Origin: Vibrio sp. 10N.261.45.E2
GTDB taxonomy: Bacteria > Pseudomonadota > Gammaproteobacteria > Enterobacterales > Vibrionaceae
Assembly (NCBI RefSeq): GCF_002875705.1
Contig: NZ_MCZZ01000152.1
Location: forward strand, 34,477 to 98,476
Reading direction: 5' to 3'
DNA length: 64,000 nucleotides
Of the stretch, positions 17,705-25,775 are shown piece after piece. The notes beneath the pieces were generated by a model that ran no database searches, was not told the DNA's origin, and was given only the letters and a program-made list of their open reading frames with translations. The translations under genes were made by a program, and so were the position numbers. Position 1 is the stretch's first letter; every line of letters begins with the position of its first letter.

Positions 17705-19138
17705 ATGTTGTTCGATACGATAATCAAAAATGTAGAGGTGTTTGACGGCACCGGCGAACAATCGTTTTGTGCCGATGTAGCAATCCGTGATGGAAAAATC
17801 GCCGAAATTGGTCAAATCGATCACGAAGATTGTGGTCAGTTGATTGAAGGAGCAGGCTTAGCATTGGCTCCTGGATTTATCGATGTACACACACATGACG
17901 ATACCAACGTAATTCGTTACCCAGACTGCCTGCCTAAGATCAGCCAAGGTGTCACAACCGTGATTGTTGGCAACTGTGGCATCAGCGCATCTCCGACCGT
18001 TTTGGCTGGAGATCCACCAGACCCAATGAATCTTTTAGGTGCGCAGGCTGATTTCAAATACCCAACCTTTGAGGCGTATGCACAAGCGGTAGAGCGGGCT
18101 CAACCTGCAGTAAACGTAGCAGCGTTAGTTGGCCACACTACACTGCGCAATCAAGTGATGGATGATCTACAACGCACCGCAAGCGAAGATGAGATTGCAG
18201 CGATGCAAAACAACCTTGATTTAGCGATGGCGCAAGGTGCATTAGGTTTGAGCTCAGGTTTGGCTTATGCAAGCGCGAAACAAGCAAATGCCAACGAAGT
18301 GATGCAGTTAGCAAAAGTGCTGTCTAGCCACGGCGGCATCTATACCACGCATATGCGTACCGAATTTGAAGAGATCTTAAGCGCGATGGAAGAGGCGTTT
18401 GAGACAGGACAATACGCAAAAGTGCCGGTTGTTATCTCTCACCTTAAATGTGCAGGTGCGGGCAATTGGGGCAGAACCGTTGAAGTGCTTGATTTGATGG
18501 ACAAGGTCTCTGAGCACCAAGATGTGTCTTGCGACTGTTATCCATACTCAGCGAGCTCTTCAACATTAGATCTGAAACAGGTGACGGACGATTTCGATAT
18601 CTTCATCACTTGGTCTGAAGCAAAGCCAGAACATGCAGGCAAAACGCTTAAGCAGATTGCTGATGAAATGAACCTTCCCCTGATGGAAGCAGCAAAAGCG
18701 CTTCAACCAGCGGGCGCGGTTTATCACTGCATGGACGAGAACGACGTAAAGCGCGTATTGAAATATAAGCTGACCATGGTCGGTTCCGATGGTTTACCTA
18801 ATGACCCGCATCCACACCCAAGACTGTGGGGCACCTTTCCGAAAGTGTTAGGGCATTACTGTCGAGATGAAAAACTGTTTTCACTGGCGGAAGCGATTCA
18901 CAAGATGACCGGAATGTCGGCAGAGCGTTACAACTTATCTGGCCGAGGGGAAGTTCGCTGTGGTGCTTTTGCTGATTTAGTTTTATTTGATCCAAAAAAT
19001 ATTAAAGACACAGCAACATTTGAAAATCCTATTTCAGTTGCTGAGGGAATAGAAAGCGTATTTGTAAATGGTGAGTTAACTTACCAGCAAGGAAAAGTAA
19101 AAAATAATCGTTCAGGCGTTTTTATTTACCGAAACTAG
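17705..19138 (+). CDS. D-aminoacylase / N-acyl-D-amino-acid deacylase
   Basis: A 477-residue amidohydrolase-fold enzyme. Metal ligands: His62 and His64 in 'DVHTHDD', Cys91 in 'VGNCGIS' (the Cys ligand typical of D-aminoacylases), a central 'TTHMRTE' His, 'VISHLKCAG' His, and catalytic Asp in 'VGSDGLP'. It removes the acyl group from N-acyl-D-amino acids; here, by context, the substrate is probably N-acetyl-D-glucosaminate. No signal peptide, so it acts in the cytoplasm after import. First gene of the plus-strand run aminoacylase-ridA-symporter-kinase-aldolase-hexosaminidase. Confidence 0.88.
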   Translation: MLFDTIIKNVEVFDGTGEQSFCADVAIRDGKIAEIGQIDHEDCGQLIEGAGLALAPGFIDVHTHDDTNVIRYPDCLPKISQGVTTVIVGNCGISASPTVLAGDPPDPMNLLGAQADFKYPTFEAYAQAVERAQPAVNVAALVGHTTLRNQVMDDLQRTASEDEIAAMQNNLDLAMAQGALGLSSGLAYASAKQANANEVMQLAKVLSSHGGIYTTHMRTEFEEILSAMEEAFETGQYAKVPVVISHLKCAGAGNWGRTVEVLDLMDKVSEHQDVSCDCYPYSASSSTLDLKQVTDDFDIFITWSEAKPEHAGKTLKQIADEMNLPLMEAAKALQPAGAVYHCMDENDVKRVLKYKLTMVGSDGLPNDPHPHPRLWGTFPKVLGHYCRDEKLFSLAEAIHKMTGMSAERYNLSGRGEVRCGAFADLVLFDPKNIKDTATFENPISVAEGIESVFVNGELTYQQGKVKNNRSGVFIYRN

Positions 19139-19241
19139 ATTTTAATTATCAAATTAAATTTACGGTAAATATAAAACGGTGAATTAATTTAAATATATTG
19201 GAAAAGAACCAATATTATCTATAAAGAAGTGGAGTTAAAAA

Positions 19242-19634
19242 ATGACTATTAAACGTTACGGTGTTGAAGGCGGTACTGGTACAGGCGGACAACATTTACC
19301 ATTTGCACGCGCAACTGAAGCGGGTGGTTTCCTGTACGTTTCTGGCCAGACACCGATGACAGATGGTGAAGTGGTTGAGGGTGGCATTGTTGACCAGTCT
19401 CGCCTAGCGATCCAAAACTGTGTCGATATCATGACTGAAGCGGGTTACGGCCTAGAAGACGTAATGCACGTAAAGGTTGTGCTAACGGATTCTCGTTACT
19501 TCCAATCTTTTAATAAGGTATTCAAAGAGTTCTTCGGTGCCAACCCACCGGCGCGTATCTGCATGGTCTGTGACCTAGTCGTAGACGTGAAAGTTGAAGT
19601 AGATGTGACTTGCTACCGCGCTGATCGCGTTTAG
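19242..19634 (+). CDS. ridA: RidA-family enamine/imine deaminase
   Basis: 130 residues of the RidA/YjgF fold, with the family Arg in 'NPPARICMV' (about residue 107) that holds the substrate carboxylate and the 'FLYVSGQTPMTDG' segment. RidA proteins hydrolyse reactive 2-aminoacrylate-type intermediates released by PLP lyases and free the keto acid and ammonia. Placement beside the PLP ammonia-lyase-like gene makes functional sense: it would speed conversion of the enamine formed from glucosaminate. Somewhat diverged from the housekeeping RidA, so probably a pathway-dedicated paralogue. The ribosome site GTGGAG precedes the ATG. Confidence 0.88.
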   Translation: MTIKRYGVEGGTGTGGQHLPFARATEAGGFLYVSGQTPMTDGEVVEGGIVDQSRLAIQNCVDIMTEAGYGLEDVMHVKVVLTDSRYFQSFNKVFKEFFGANPPARICMVCDLVVDVKVEVDVTCYRADRV

Positions 19635-19662
19635 TTATAACCCAATCACAATAACCTACTTA

Positions 19663-19710
19663 GAGAGTATTAGGGCGTAGTTATCCCTGTTATTATTCCT
19701 TAATACTCTC
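19663..19710 (+). promoter_or_regulatory. Stem-loop between ridA and the symporter gene
   Basis: GAGAGTATTA and its perfect complement TAATACTCTC are 28 bases apart, 29 bases after ridA. Without a T run after the stem it looks like an RNA-processing or 3'-end-protecting structure rather than a full terminator. Confidence 0.5.
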
Positions 19711-19839
19711 ACCCTACATTTATAAAAATTACTTTAATTAAAAAAATCAAATAAATGAAGTAATTATATGAAATATAAAATGAATGAATCATAAATAAAA
19801 GTTCAGGAATGAGCTTAATATTTCACTGAGAGGTGTCAA

Positions 19840-21351
19840 ATGAACAGCACACTTTTTCTTACAGGCTTCGGCGTGTACGTATTATTTTTAATTTGGTTAG
19901 GCTGGTTTGTCTCGCGTAATCAAAAATCTGGCGAAGATTTCTTATTAGGTGGCCGTGGCCTACCGTTATTCTTAGTTCTGGGTACAACCGTTGCGACTAT
20001 GGTCGGCACGGGTTCTAGTATGGGTGCGGTTGGCTTCGGCTACGCGAATGGCTGGGCTGGTGCTCTTTACGGAATTGGCGGTGCTATCGGCATCCTATTG
20101 CTGGCACTATGGTTCGCTCCAGTTCATAAGCTGAACTTCATGACGATGAGTGAAGAGTTGGCGTACTACGTAGGCGCTAACCGAATCGTAAAAAACGTGG
20201 TTGGTCTGCTTATCTTTATCGCTTCAATCGGTTGGTTGGGTGCGCATATTCTAGGTGGCGGTATGTACCTAGCTTGGATTGCTGACATCGACCTTAACCT
20301 TGCGAAAATCATTATTGCTGCAGCATTCACTATTTACGTGGTGATCGGTGGTTACACAGCGGTTGTATGGACCGATACTATCCAAGCTATCATCCTTTTT
20401 GCTGGCTTTATCTTGATGGCAGTTATGTCTGTTGATCACATTGGTGGCATGGATAACCTTTACGCTGCGATGGACCCTGCTGCTACAAGCTTTTTAGCAA
20501 TCGATAAACTGGGCATTCTGCCTGCTGTGTCTCTGGCTGTGGTTATCGGTGTGGGTGTACTAGCGACGCCTTCATTCCGTCAACGTATCTACTCAGGTAA
20601 AGACGTTAAAACCATTCGTCGCTCATTTGTGGCATCGGGTGTGTTGTACCTTTTCTTCTCAATTATCCCAGCAATCATCGGTATGGCTGCACATGCAATC
20701 GACCCAACGCTGGATAACCCGAACTTCTCGTTCCCTTACATCGCAGCAACGGTTCTTCCGGTTGGCGTTGGCATGATTGTTCTTATCGCAGGTCTTTCTG
20801 CAACCATGTCGAGCGCAAGCTCAGATGCAATTGCGGGTGTGTCTATCCTACTGCGTGATGTTTACGTGATGTTCACAGGCCGCGTACCAAATAAAGAATC
20901 AATGTTGAACTACTCTCGCTTGGCTCTGATTGTGGTGATTGGTTTCGCACTGTTGTTCGCACTGACGTCAAACGACATTATTGGCTACATCACTAAGATG
21001 ATTTCAACGGTTATGTCGGGCATGTTCGTGTGCGGTATGTTGGGTAAATTCTGGAAACGCTACAACTGGCAAGGTGCGCTTGCAACACTAGCGGGTGCTT
21101 CTGTGGCTTCATTTGTAGTGATGCTAAACGCTGATTACACGGCATTCTGGGGTAACCCTGTAATTCCTTCATGTCTGTTTGCTCTGGTAGCAGGTGTGGC
21201 AGTGAGTCTATGTACTCCGGCTAACCAAGTCACACCAGAAATGGCACAAGCGATTCTTGATGATGAGCGTGCTCTGATGGAGATGGAAATGTCTGAATCA
21301 GGTGTACTTGAAGAAGCAACATCTCAACGCCCTGCAAATCAAACAAGCTAA
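19840..21351 (+). CDS. Sodium:solute symporter
   Basis: 503 residues with about 13 membrane segments of the SSS family (relatives of PutP and PanF): 'GGRGLPLFLVLGTTVATMVGTGSSMG' region near 35-60, 'IGGYTAVVWTDTIQA' near 165 and 'GLSATMSSASSDAIAG' near 325, the Na+ site Ser-rich helix. It should import an anionic sugar acid or amino-acid-like solute with Na+. In this operon the expected cargo is N-acetylglucosaminate, which is inference. A weak hairpin (21383-21406) follows it. Confidence 0.88.
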   Translation: MNSTLFLTGFGVYVLFLIWLGWFVSRNQKSGEDFLLGGRGLPLFLVLGTTVATMVGTGSSMGAVGFGYANGWAGALYGIGGAIGILLLALWFAPVHKLNFMTMSEELAYYVGANRIVKNVVGLLIFIASIGWLGAHILGGGMYLAWIADIDLNLAKIIIAAAFTIYVVIGGYTAVVWTDTIQAIILFAGFILMAVMSVDHIGGMDNLYAAMDPAATSFLAIDKLGILPAVSLAVVIGVGVLATPSFRQRIYSGKDVKTIRRSFVASGVLYLFFSIIPAIIGMAAHAIDPTLDNPNFSFPYIAATVLPVGVGMIVLIAGLSATMSSASSDAIAGVSILLRDVYVMFTGRVPNKESMLNYSRLALIVVIGFALLFALTSNDIIGYITKMISTVMSGMFVCGMLGKFWKRYNWQGALATLAGASVASFVVMLNADYTAFWGNPVIPSCLFALVAGVAVSLCTPANQVTPEMAQAILDDERALMEMEMSESGVLEEATSQRPANQTS

Positions 21352-21382
21352 ATTCAGCCTCCACAATCGGTTTGCTTAATTC

Positions 21383-21412
21383 AGGTCCTACTTAGCGGTA
21401 GGACCTTCTTCC
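21383..21412 (+). terminator. Weak terminator/attenuator after the symporter
   Basis: AGGTCCTAC / GTAGGACCT stem, followed by only an interrupted T stretch (TCTTCC); may lower, not stop, transcription into the kinase gene. Confidence 0.55.
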
Positions 21413-21445
21413 ACAGTAATTTATCTCTCTATTTTAGGATCTGCT

Positions 21446-22414
21446 ATGCCTGCATCTTCTAATTTCAATATTGTTTTCTTTGGCGAGTGTATGGTCGAAA
21501 TCAGCGGCTCTCCATTAACCAAAAAGTTTGGTGGTGACACGCTCAACACCGCGCTTTACCTTTCTCGCTTAACCCAACATCAAAATCTCTCTGTGCATTA
21601 CGCGACAGGACTCGGTAGCGATGAACTGTCTCAAAATATGATTGATGGTTGGCAGCTAGAAGGTATTCAAACCCATTTCGTTGAGCGTATTCCAAACAAG
21701 TTGCCCGGTTTATACATGGTAGAAACCGATGAAACGGGTGAGCGACACTTTCATTACTGGCGTAGCGACGCAGCAGTAAAATTCTACTTTCAAATCGATA
21801 ACTTAAACAAGCAAGCCGATGACCTGAATAAGCTCGAAATCGCTCTGATAGAGAAACAAGTCGACGCGGTTTATATCAGCGGTATCAGTATCGCGATTTT
21901 AGATGACGCCTCACGTGAGCGCTTATTCAAAGCCATTAGCGTGTTCTCAAATCAAGGCGGCAAGGTGATTTTTGACAATAACTATCGCCCGCAGCTTTGG
22001 AGCACCGAGCAAGCTCAGCACTGGTACGCCAAGTTACTCCCATTGGTAGACATCGCGCTGATTACTGAAGACGACGATCTGCTAGTTTGGGGTAATTCGG
22101 AGAGTGTCCAACAACGCTGCCTTCGCTTAGGCTGCCAAGAGATCGTCATCAAACGTGGCTGTGAGCCATGCAAGATTGTTCAAGTTGAACAGGACGATGT
22201 TGTTGAGAGTTATGTCTCAGCGACTCGTGTTTCTAACGTGGTCGACACCTGCGCTGCGGGTGACTCTTTTGCCGCGGGTTATCTGGCGGCGCGTCTTACA
22301 GGTGAGAGCGCCATCGAGGCTGCTAAACTCGGCCACCAACTGGCTTCTACCGTTATTCAATATTCAGGCGCCATTATCCCGGTAAGCGCTATGAACCACT
22401 TAATCAAAAAATAG
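21446..22414 (+). CDS. kdgK: 2-keto-3-deoxygluconate kinase (PfkB family), copy 1
   Basis: 322 residues, ribokinase/PfkB fold: N-terminal 'FFGECMVEISG' and 'GGDTLNTALYLSRL' sugar-binding motif, C-terminal ATP/anion-hole motif 'DTCAAGDSFAAGYLA' with the catalytic Asp. Phosphorylates KDG to KDPG using ATP. The following aldolase gene starts 20 bases later. Second copy in this window at 59905-60879 belongs to a different operon. The pairing with eda is strong evidence for KDG rather than fructose or ribose. Confidence 0.88.
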   Translation: MPASSNFNIVFFGECMVEISGSPLTKKFGGDTLNTALYLSRLTQHQNLSVHYATGLGSDELSQNMIDGWQLEGIQTHFVERIPNKLPGLYMVETDETGERHFHYWRSDAAVKFYFQIDNLNKQADDLNKLEIALIEKQVDAVYISGISIAILDDASRERLFKAISVFSNQGGKVIFDNNYRPQLWSTEQAQHWYAKLLPLVDIALITEDDDLLVWGNSESVQQRCLRLGCQEIVIKRGCEPCKIVQVEQDDVVESYVSATRVSNVVDTCAAGDSFAAGYLAARLTGESAIEAAKLGHQLASTVIQYSGAIIPVSAMNHLIKK

Positions 22415-22434
22415 AAAGATAAAGCGAAATTATT

Positions 22435-23064
22435 ATGTCTCAAGAAATGATCAACACACTTAAGCAATTCAAAGTTATCCCTGTTATTCAAATCAACAAG
22501 GTGGAACACGCGATTCCACTAGCAAAAGTGTTAGTAGAAAACGGCCTACCAGTCGCAGAAGTGACGTTCCGTACCGAAGCGGCAGCGGATTCGATTCGTG
22601 CGATGCGTGATGCCTACCCAGAGATGTGTATCGGTGCTGGCACAGTATTAACCCCTGAGCAGATCGATCTTGCGAAAGAGGCGGGCAGTGAGTTCATCGT
22701 AGCGCCAGGTTTGAATCCAAACACGGTTAAACGCTGCCAAGAGATCGGCATGCCAATCGTTCCGGGCGTAAACAACCCAAGCCAAGTAGAGCAAGCGCTG
22801 GAGCTTGGCCTTAACTTCTTGAAGTTCTTCCCAGCAGAAGCGTCTGGTGGCATCAACATGGTGAAATCTTTGCTAGCACCTTACGTTGATGTGTCTTTGA
22901 TGCCAACGGGCGGTATCGGCAAACACAACGTTAATGATTACCTAGCGGTCGATCGCGTGGTCTGTTGCGGTGGAACGTGGATGGTTTCTCCAAAGATGAT
23001 TGAGAACGAGCAATGGGATCAGATTGCAGTATTGGTTCGTGAAGCGGTTGAGTTGGTTAGCTAG
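22435..23064 (+). CDS. eda: KDPG/KHG aldolase, copy 1
   Basis: 209 residues, class I aldolase barrel: 'AEVTFRTEAA' (catalytic Glu about 42), 'GAGTVL', and the Schiff-base Lys130 in 'LKFFPAEASGG'. Splits 2-keto-3-deoxy-6-phosphogluconate into pyruvate and glyceraldehyde-3-phosphate, the end of the Entner-Doudoroff branch. Lies directly after the KDG kinase. Very similar to copy 2 (59260-59889) over the active-site block, so the two are paralogues. Confidence 0.93.
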   Translation: MSQEMINTLKQFKVIPVIQINKVEHAIPLAKVLVENGLPVAEVTFRTEAAADSIRAMRDAYPEMCIGAGTVLTPEQIDLAKEAGSEFIVAPGLNPNTVKRCQEIGMPIVPGVNNPSQVEQALELGLNFLKFFPAEASGGINMVKSLLAPYVDVSLMPTGGIGKHNVNDYLAVDRVVCCGGTWMVSPKMIENEQWDQIAVLVREAVELVS

Positions 23065-23073
23065 TAATAAGTT

Positions 23074-23118
23074 TGTGAGCTCATTCGTTTTTAACAGGCG
23101 ATAGGCTTTGAGCTCACA
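23074..23118 (+). promoter_or_regulatory. Stem-loop after eda
   Basis: TGTGAGCTC (23074-23082) and GAGCTCACA (23110-23118) are perfect inverted 9-base arms; no T run follows. Confidence 0.5.
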
Positions 23119-23141
23119 GTAAACAACAGCAGTGGCTGAAG

Positions 23142-23181
23142 GTTCTGTTTTGTGAATTGCCTCCGATAAACAAAACAGAAC
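23142..23181 (+). promoter_or_regulatory. Second stem-loop, just upstream of the hexosaminidase gene
   Basis: GTTCTGTTTTGT / ACAAAACAGAAC, perfect 12-base arms, 16-base loop, 24 bases before the ATG. Could be an operator, an attenuator or an mRNA 5' stabiliser. Confidence 0.55.
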
Positions 23182-23205
23182 GCCCGTTATATAGGAAAAC
23201 TAATA

Positions 23206-25656
23206 ATGAAAAAAACTATATTGTCTCTATTGATTTCAGGTTCAGTAGTGTCCCCAATGGCGTTAGCAATGGCTCCAAATACCGATCTAAATTTAATGCC
23301 GTACCCACAAACTGTCGAGCTACAAGCTGGGCAAGTTAAGGTCGACGGTAATTTCAAGGTTTACATCAAAGGCTTTAACTCTGACCGCGTTGAATACACC
23401 GCAAAACGCTTTATCGACCGCCTTGAACGTCAAACTGGCGTGCCGATTTTAAACTGGCAGGTTGATAGTGCAGACAAAGCGAACCTGATCATTGATATCG
23501 ACGCAGCGCCAAAGTCCGAAGTACAGAATATCGACTCTGTTGAGTCTTATAAGATTACAACTCAAGGTGAACAAATAACGCTGAGCGCACCAAGCCCTTA
23601 CGGTGCGATTCACGGCATCGAAACTCTTTTACAGCTCGTTGAAACGACGGCGACTGGCTACCACATTCCTGCTGTTACAATTGTCGATGAGCCTCGTTTC
23701 CGCTGGCGTGGTGTTTCTTACGATACCTCGCGTCACTTCATTGAATTCGATGTGCTGATTCGTCAACTAGACGCGATGGCTTCTGCGAAGATGAACGTCT
23801 TCCATTGGCACTTCTGGGACGACCAAGGTATCCGTATTCAAACGGAATCTTGGCCGCGTCTTTGGTCTGAAACTGCTGATGGTAACTACTACACCAAAGA
23901 CCAAGTTCGTTACCTAGTCGAATATGCTCGTAATCTTGGTATTCGTGTGATCCCTGAAGTCTCGCTGCCAGGTCACTCTTCTGCTGTCGCACACGCGTAC
24001 CCACGCTTGATGTCTGGCGGAGAAGGTCAAAGCTACGAACAAGAACGTGGCTGGGGCGTATTTGAGCCATTGATGGATCCACTGAACCCAGAACTTTATG
24101 AAATGCTGGGCGACGTATTTGATGAGGTGACAGAACTCTTTCCAGATGAATACTTCCACATTGGTGGCGATGAGCCGAACTATGCGCAGTGGAAAAACAG
24201 CGAAAAGCACCAGCAGTTCATTGAAGAGATCAATATCGATGGCGAGCGTGGCTTGCAGTCTTACCTCAACGTAAAAGTTGAAAAGATGCTGGAAGAGCGC
24301 GGCAAGAAGATGACCGGCTGGGATGAGATTTGGCATAAAGATCTGCCGACTTCAATCGTGATTCAAAGCTGGCAGGGACACGACAGTATTGGTCGTGCGG
24401 CGAAAGAGGGCTATCCAGGTATCCTTTCTACGGGTTATTACTTAGACCAACCTCAGCCTACCAGTTACCACTACCGCAATGACCCAATGCCAACTGGCAT
24501 CAAGGTTGACGATGAGCTGCACAGTGGTGAGAAGTTCGTGACTTACCAATGGCAAAAGCCTCGCTCTAAAGGCAGCCCACGTAAGGGAACGCTTACTATC
24601 ATTGAGGCAAAAGATGGCACTTTCCGTGCGTTCAGTGATTACAACGGCAAGTCTCGTGAAGAGATCTACATCCTTGATTATGTGCCGGGTAAAACCTTTG
24701 TCGGCCACTTCGATAACTTCATGTCGTACACCGAGTTCAACTTGAACCTCAATCCAAATGGGTTCTCAGAGGGCAGCTACCAATTGATTGGTAACGTACG
24801 CTGGCCAACTACAGGTGAAGTGATTGCGAGCAGCGATGTAGAAGGCAGCGTAATTCCTGAGCCAAATGGTGGCTACCCTGCGGAGCTAACCGACAAAGAA
24901 AAAGAGCTGATTTTAGGTGGCGAGATCACCATGTGGCTAGAGAACAAAGACAGCCTTACGGTAGAAAACTACCTATGGCCTCGTAGCTACGCGATTGCAG
25001 AACGTTTTTGGTCGGATGCTGAACTGACTGATGAACGCAGCATGTACAAACGTATGAAAGCGATGGACACATGGTCGGAAATCTCTGTAGGCCTGCGTCA
25101 TCACGCGGATGCCGATATGTTGCTGAAGCGTATTGCCAAAGGTCAAGACATCCAAGATCTGCGTGTTCTTTCAAAGTACATCGAGCCAGCCCAGTACTAC
25201 GCGCGTAACTGGGAGAAGTGGAACTCAACAGAGCCTAAAGGCACTTTGTACAGTCAATACGAGCGCTTAAACCGCTTCGTGGATGCGCTGCCAGTGGAAA
25301 GCTACGCAGTGTATGAGATGCAAGATTTGGTCAATGAAGTGGCGACAGGTAATCAGCAGGCGCTAGAGCAACTTGCAGAGCATTATCAGCAAGCAAAATT
25401 GGCTGCACTAGCGGCGGAAACTATCTTCGCTGGCAACGTGTCTTCGGTAGAGACTGTAATCGTTGCAGAGAAAACGGTCGAAGTTGCAGACTTGGCGTTA
25501 ACCTTGATTGCTAAAGCGCAAGCAGGCGAGAAGGTGCGAGAAGCCGATGTGAATGCCTACCAAGCAATACTGTCTGATTCAGCGAAGATCTACGATGAAT
25601 CTATCATCGCGATTGTTCGCCCAACAGAACTATTGTTGAAGCAGTTAGCTGAGTAA
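23206..25656 (+). CDS. Secreted GH20 beta-N-acetylhexosaminidase
   Basis: 816 residues. Signal peptide of about 22 residues (MKKTILSLLISGSVVSPMALA), GH20 N-terminal domain (about 30-160), then the catalytic barrel beginning 'RFRWRGVSYDTSRHFI' with the Asp322-Glu323 pair in 'HIGGDEPNY' (Glu is the acid/base). An insertion of roughly 130 residues (about 430-560) interrupts the barrel before 'GGEITMWLENKD'. The enzyme removes terminal GlcNAc from chitin oligosaccharides in the periplasm or outside. Placement after the sugar-acid genes suggests it releases N-acetylglucosaminate from oxidised chitobiose. Confidence 0.9.
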   Translation: MKKTILSLLISGSVVSPMALAMAPNTDLNLMPYPQTVELQAGQVKVDGNFKVYIKGFNSDRVEYTAKRFIDRLERQTGVPILNWQVDSADKANLIIDIDAAPKSEVQNIDSVESYKITTQGEQITLSAPSPYGAIHGIETLLQLVETTATGYHIPAVTIVDEPRFRWRGVSYDTSRHFIEFDVLIRQLDAMASAKMNVFHWHFWDDQGIRIQTESWPRLWSETADGNYYTKDQVRYLVEYARNLGIRVIPEVSLPGHSSAVAHAYPRLMSGGEGQSYEQERGWGVFEPLMDPLNPELYEMLGDVFDEVTELFPDEYFHIGGDEPNYAQWKNSEKHQQFIEEINIDGERGLQSYLNVKVEKMLEERGKKMTGWDEIWHKDLPTSIVIQSWQGHDSIGRAAKEGYPGILSTGYYLDQPQPTSYHYRNDPMPTGIKVDDELHSGEKFVTYQWQKPRSKGSPRKGTLTIIEAKDGTFRAFSDYNGKSREEIYILDYVPGKTFVGHFDNFMSYTEFNLNLNPNGFSEGSYQLIGNVRWPTTGEVIASSDVEGSVIPEPNGGYPAELTDKEKELILGGEITMWLENKDSLTVENYLWPRSYAIAERFWSDAELTDERSMYKRMKAMDTWSEISVGLRHHADADMLLKRIAKGQDIQDLRVLSKYIEPAQYYARNWEKWNSTEPKGTLYSQYERLNRFVDALPVESYAVYEMQDLVNEVATGNQQALEQLAEHYQQAKLAALAAETIFAGNVSSVETVIVAEKTVEVADLALTLIAKAQAGEKVREADVNAYQAILSDSAKIYDESIIAIVRPTELLLKQLAE

Positions 25657-25701
25657 GCCGTTAACGGATTAGCTAACAAGTCACACGCCAATGAGTGAAT
25701 C

Positions 25702-25730
25702 AAAACCGCCCTCTGTGGGCGGTTTTTTAG
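25702..25730. terminator. Bidirectional terminator between hexosaminidase and aminopeptidase genes
   Basis: AAAACCGCCC / GGGCGGTTTT with T runs; separates convergent genes. Confidence 0.95.
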
Positions 25731-25775
25731 TTTTTGCTGTGTTTGCTCGGATTAATTATTAGTTAGCAACCAACC

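Noticed and set aside
19670..19690. Homing-endonuclease (I-SceI-like) site near 19671-19690
   Set aside because: Only a partial resemblance (TTATCCCTGTTAT), no endonuclease or intron in the area; chance.
23738..24336. Minus-strand ORFs inside the GH20 gene
   Set aside because: Overlap a conserved catalytic domain including HIGGDE; shadow frames.
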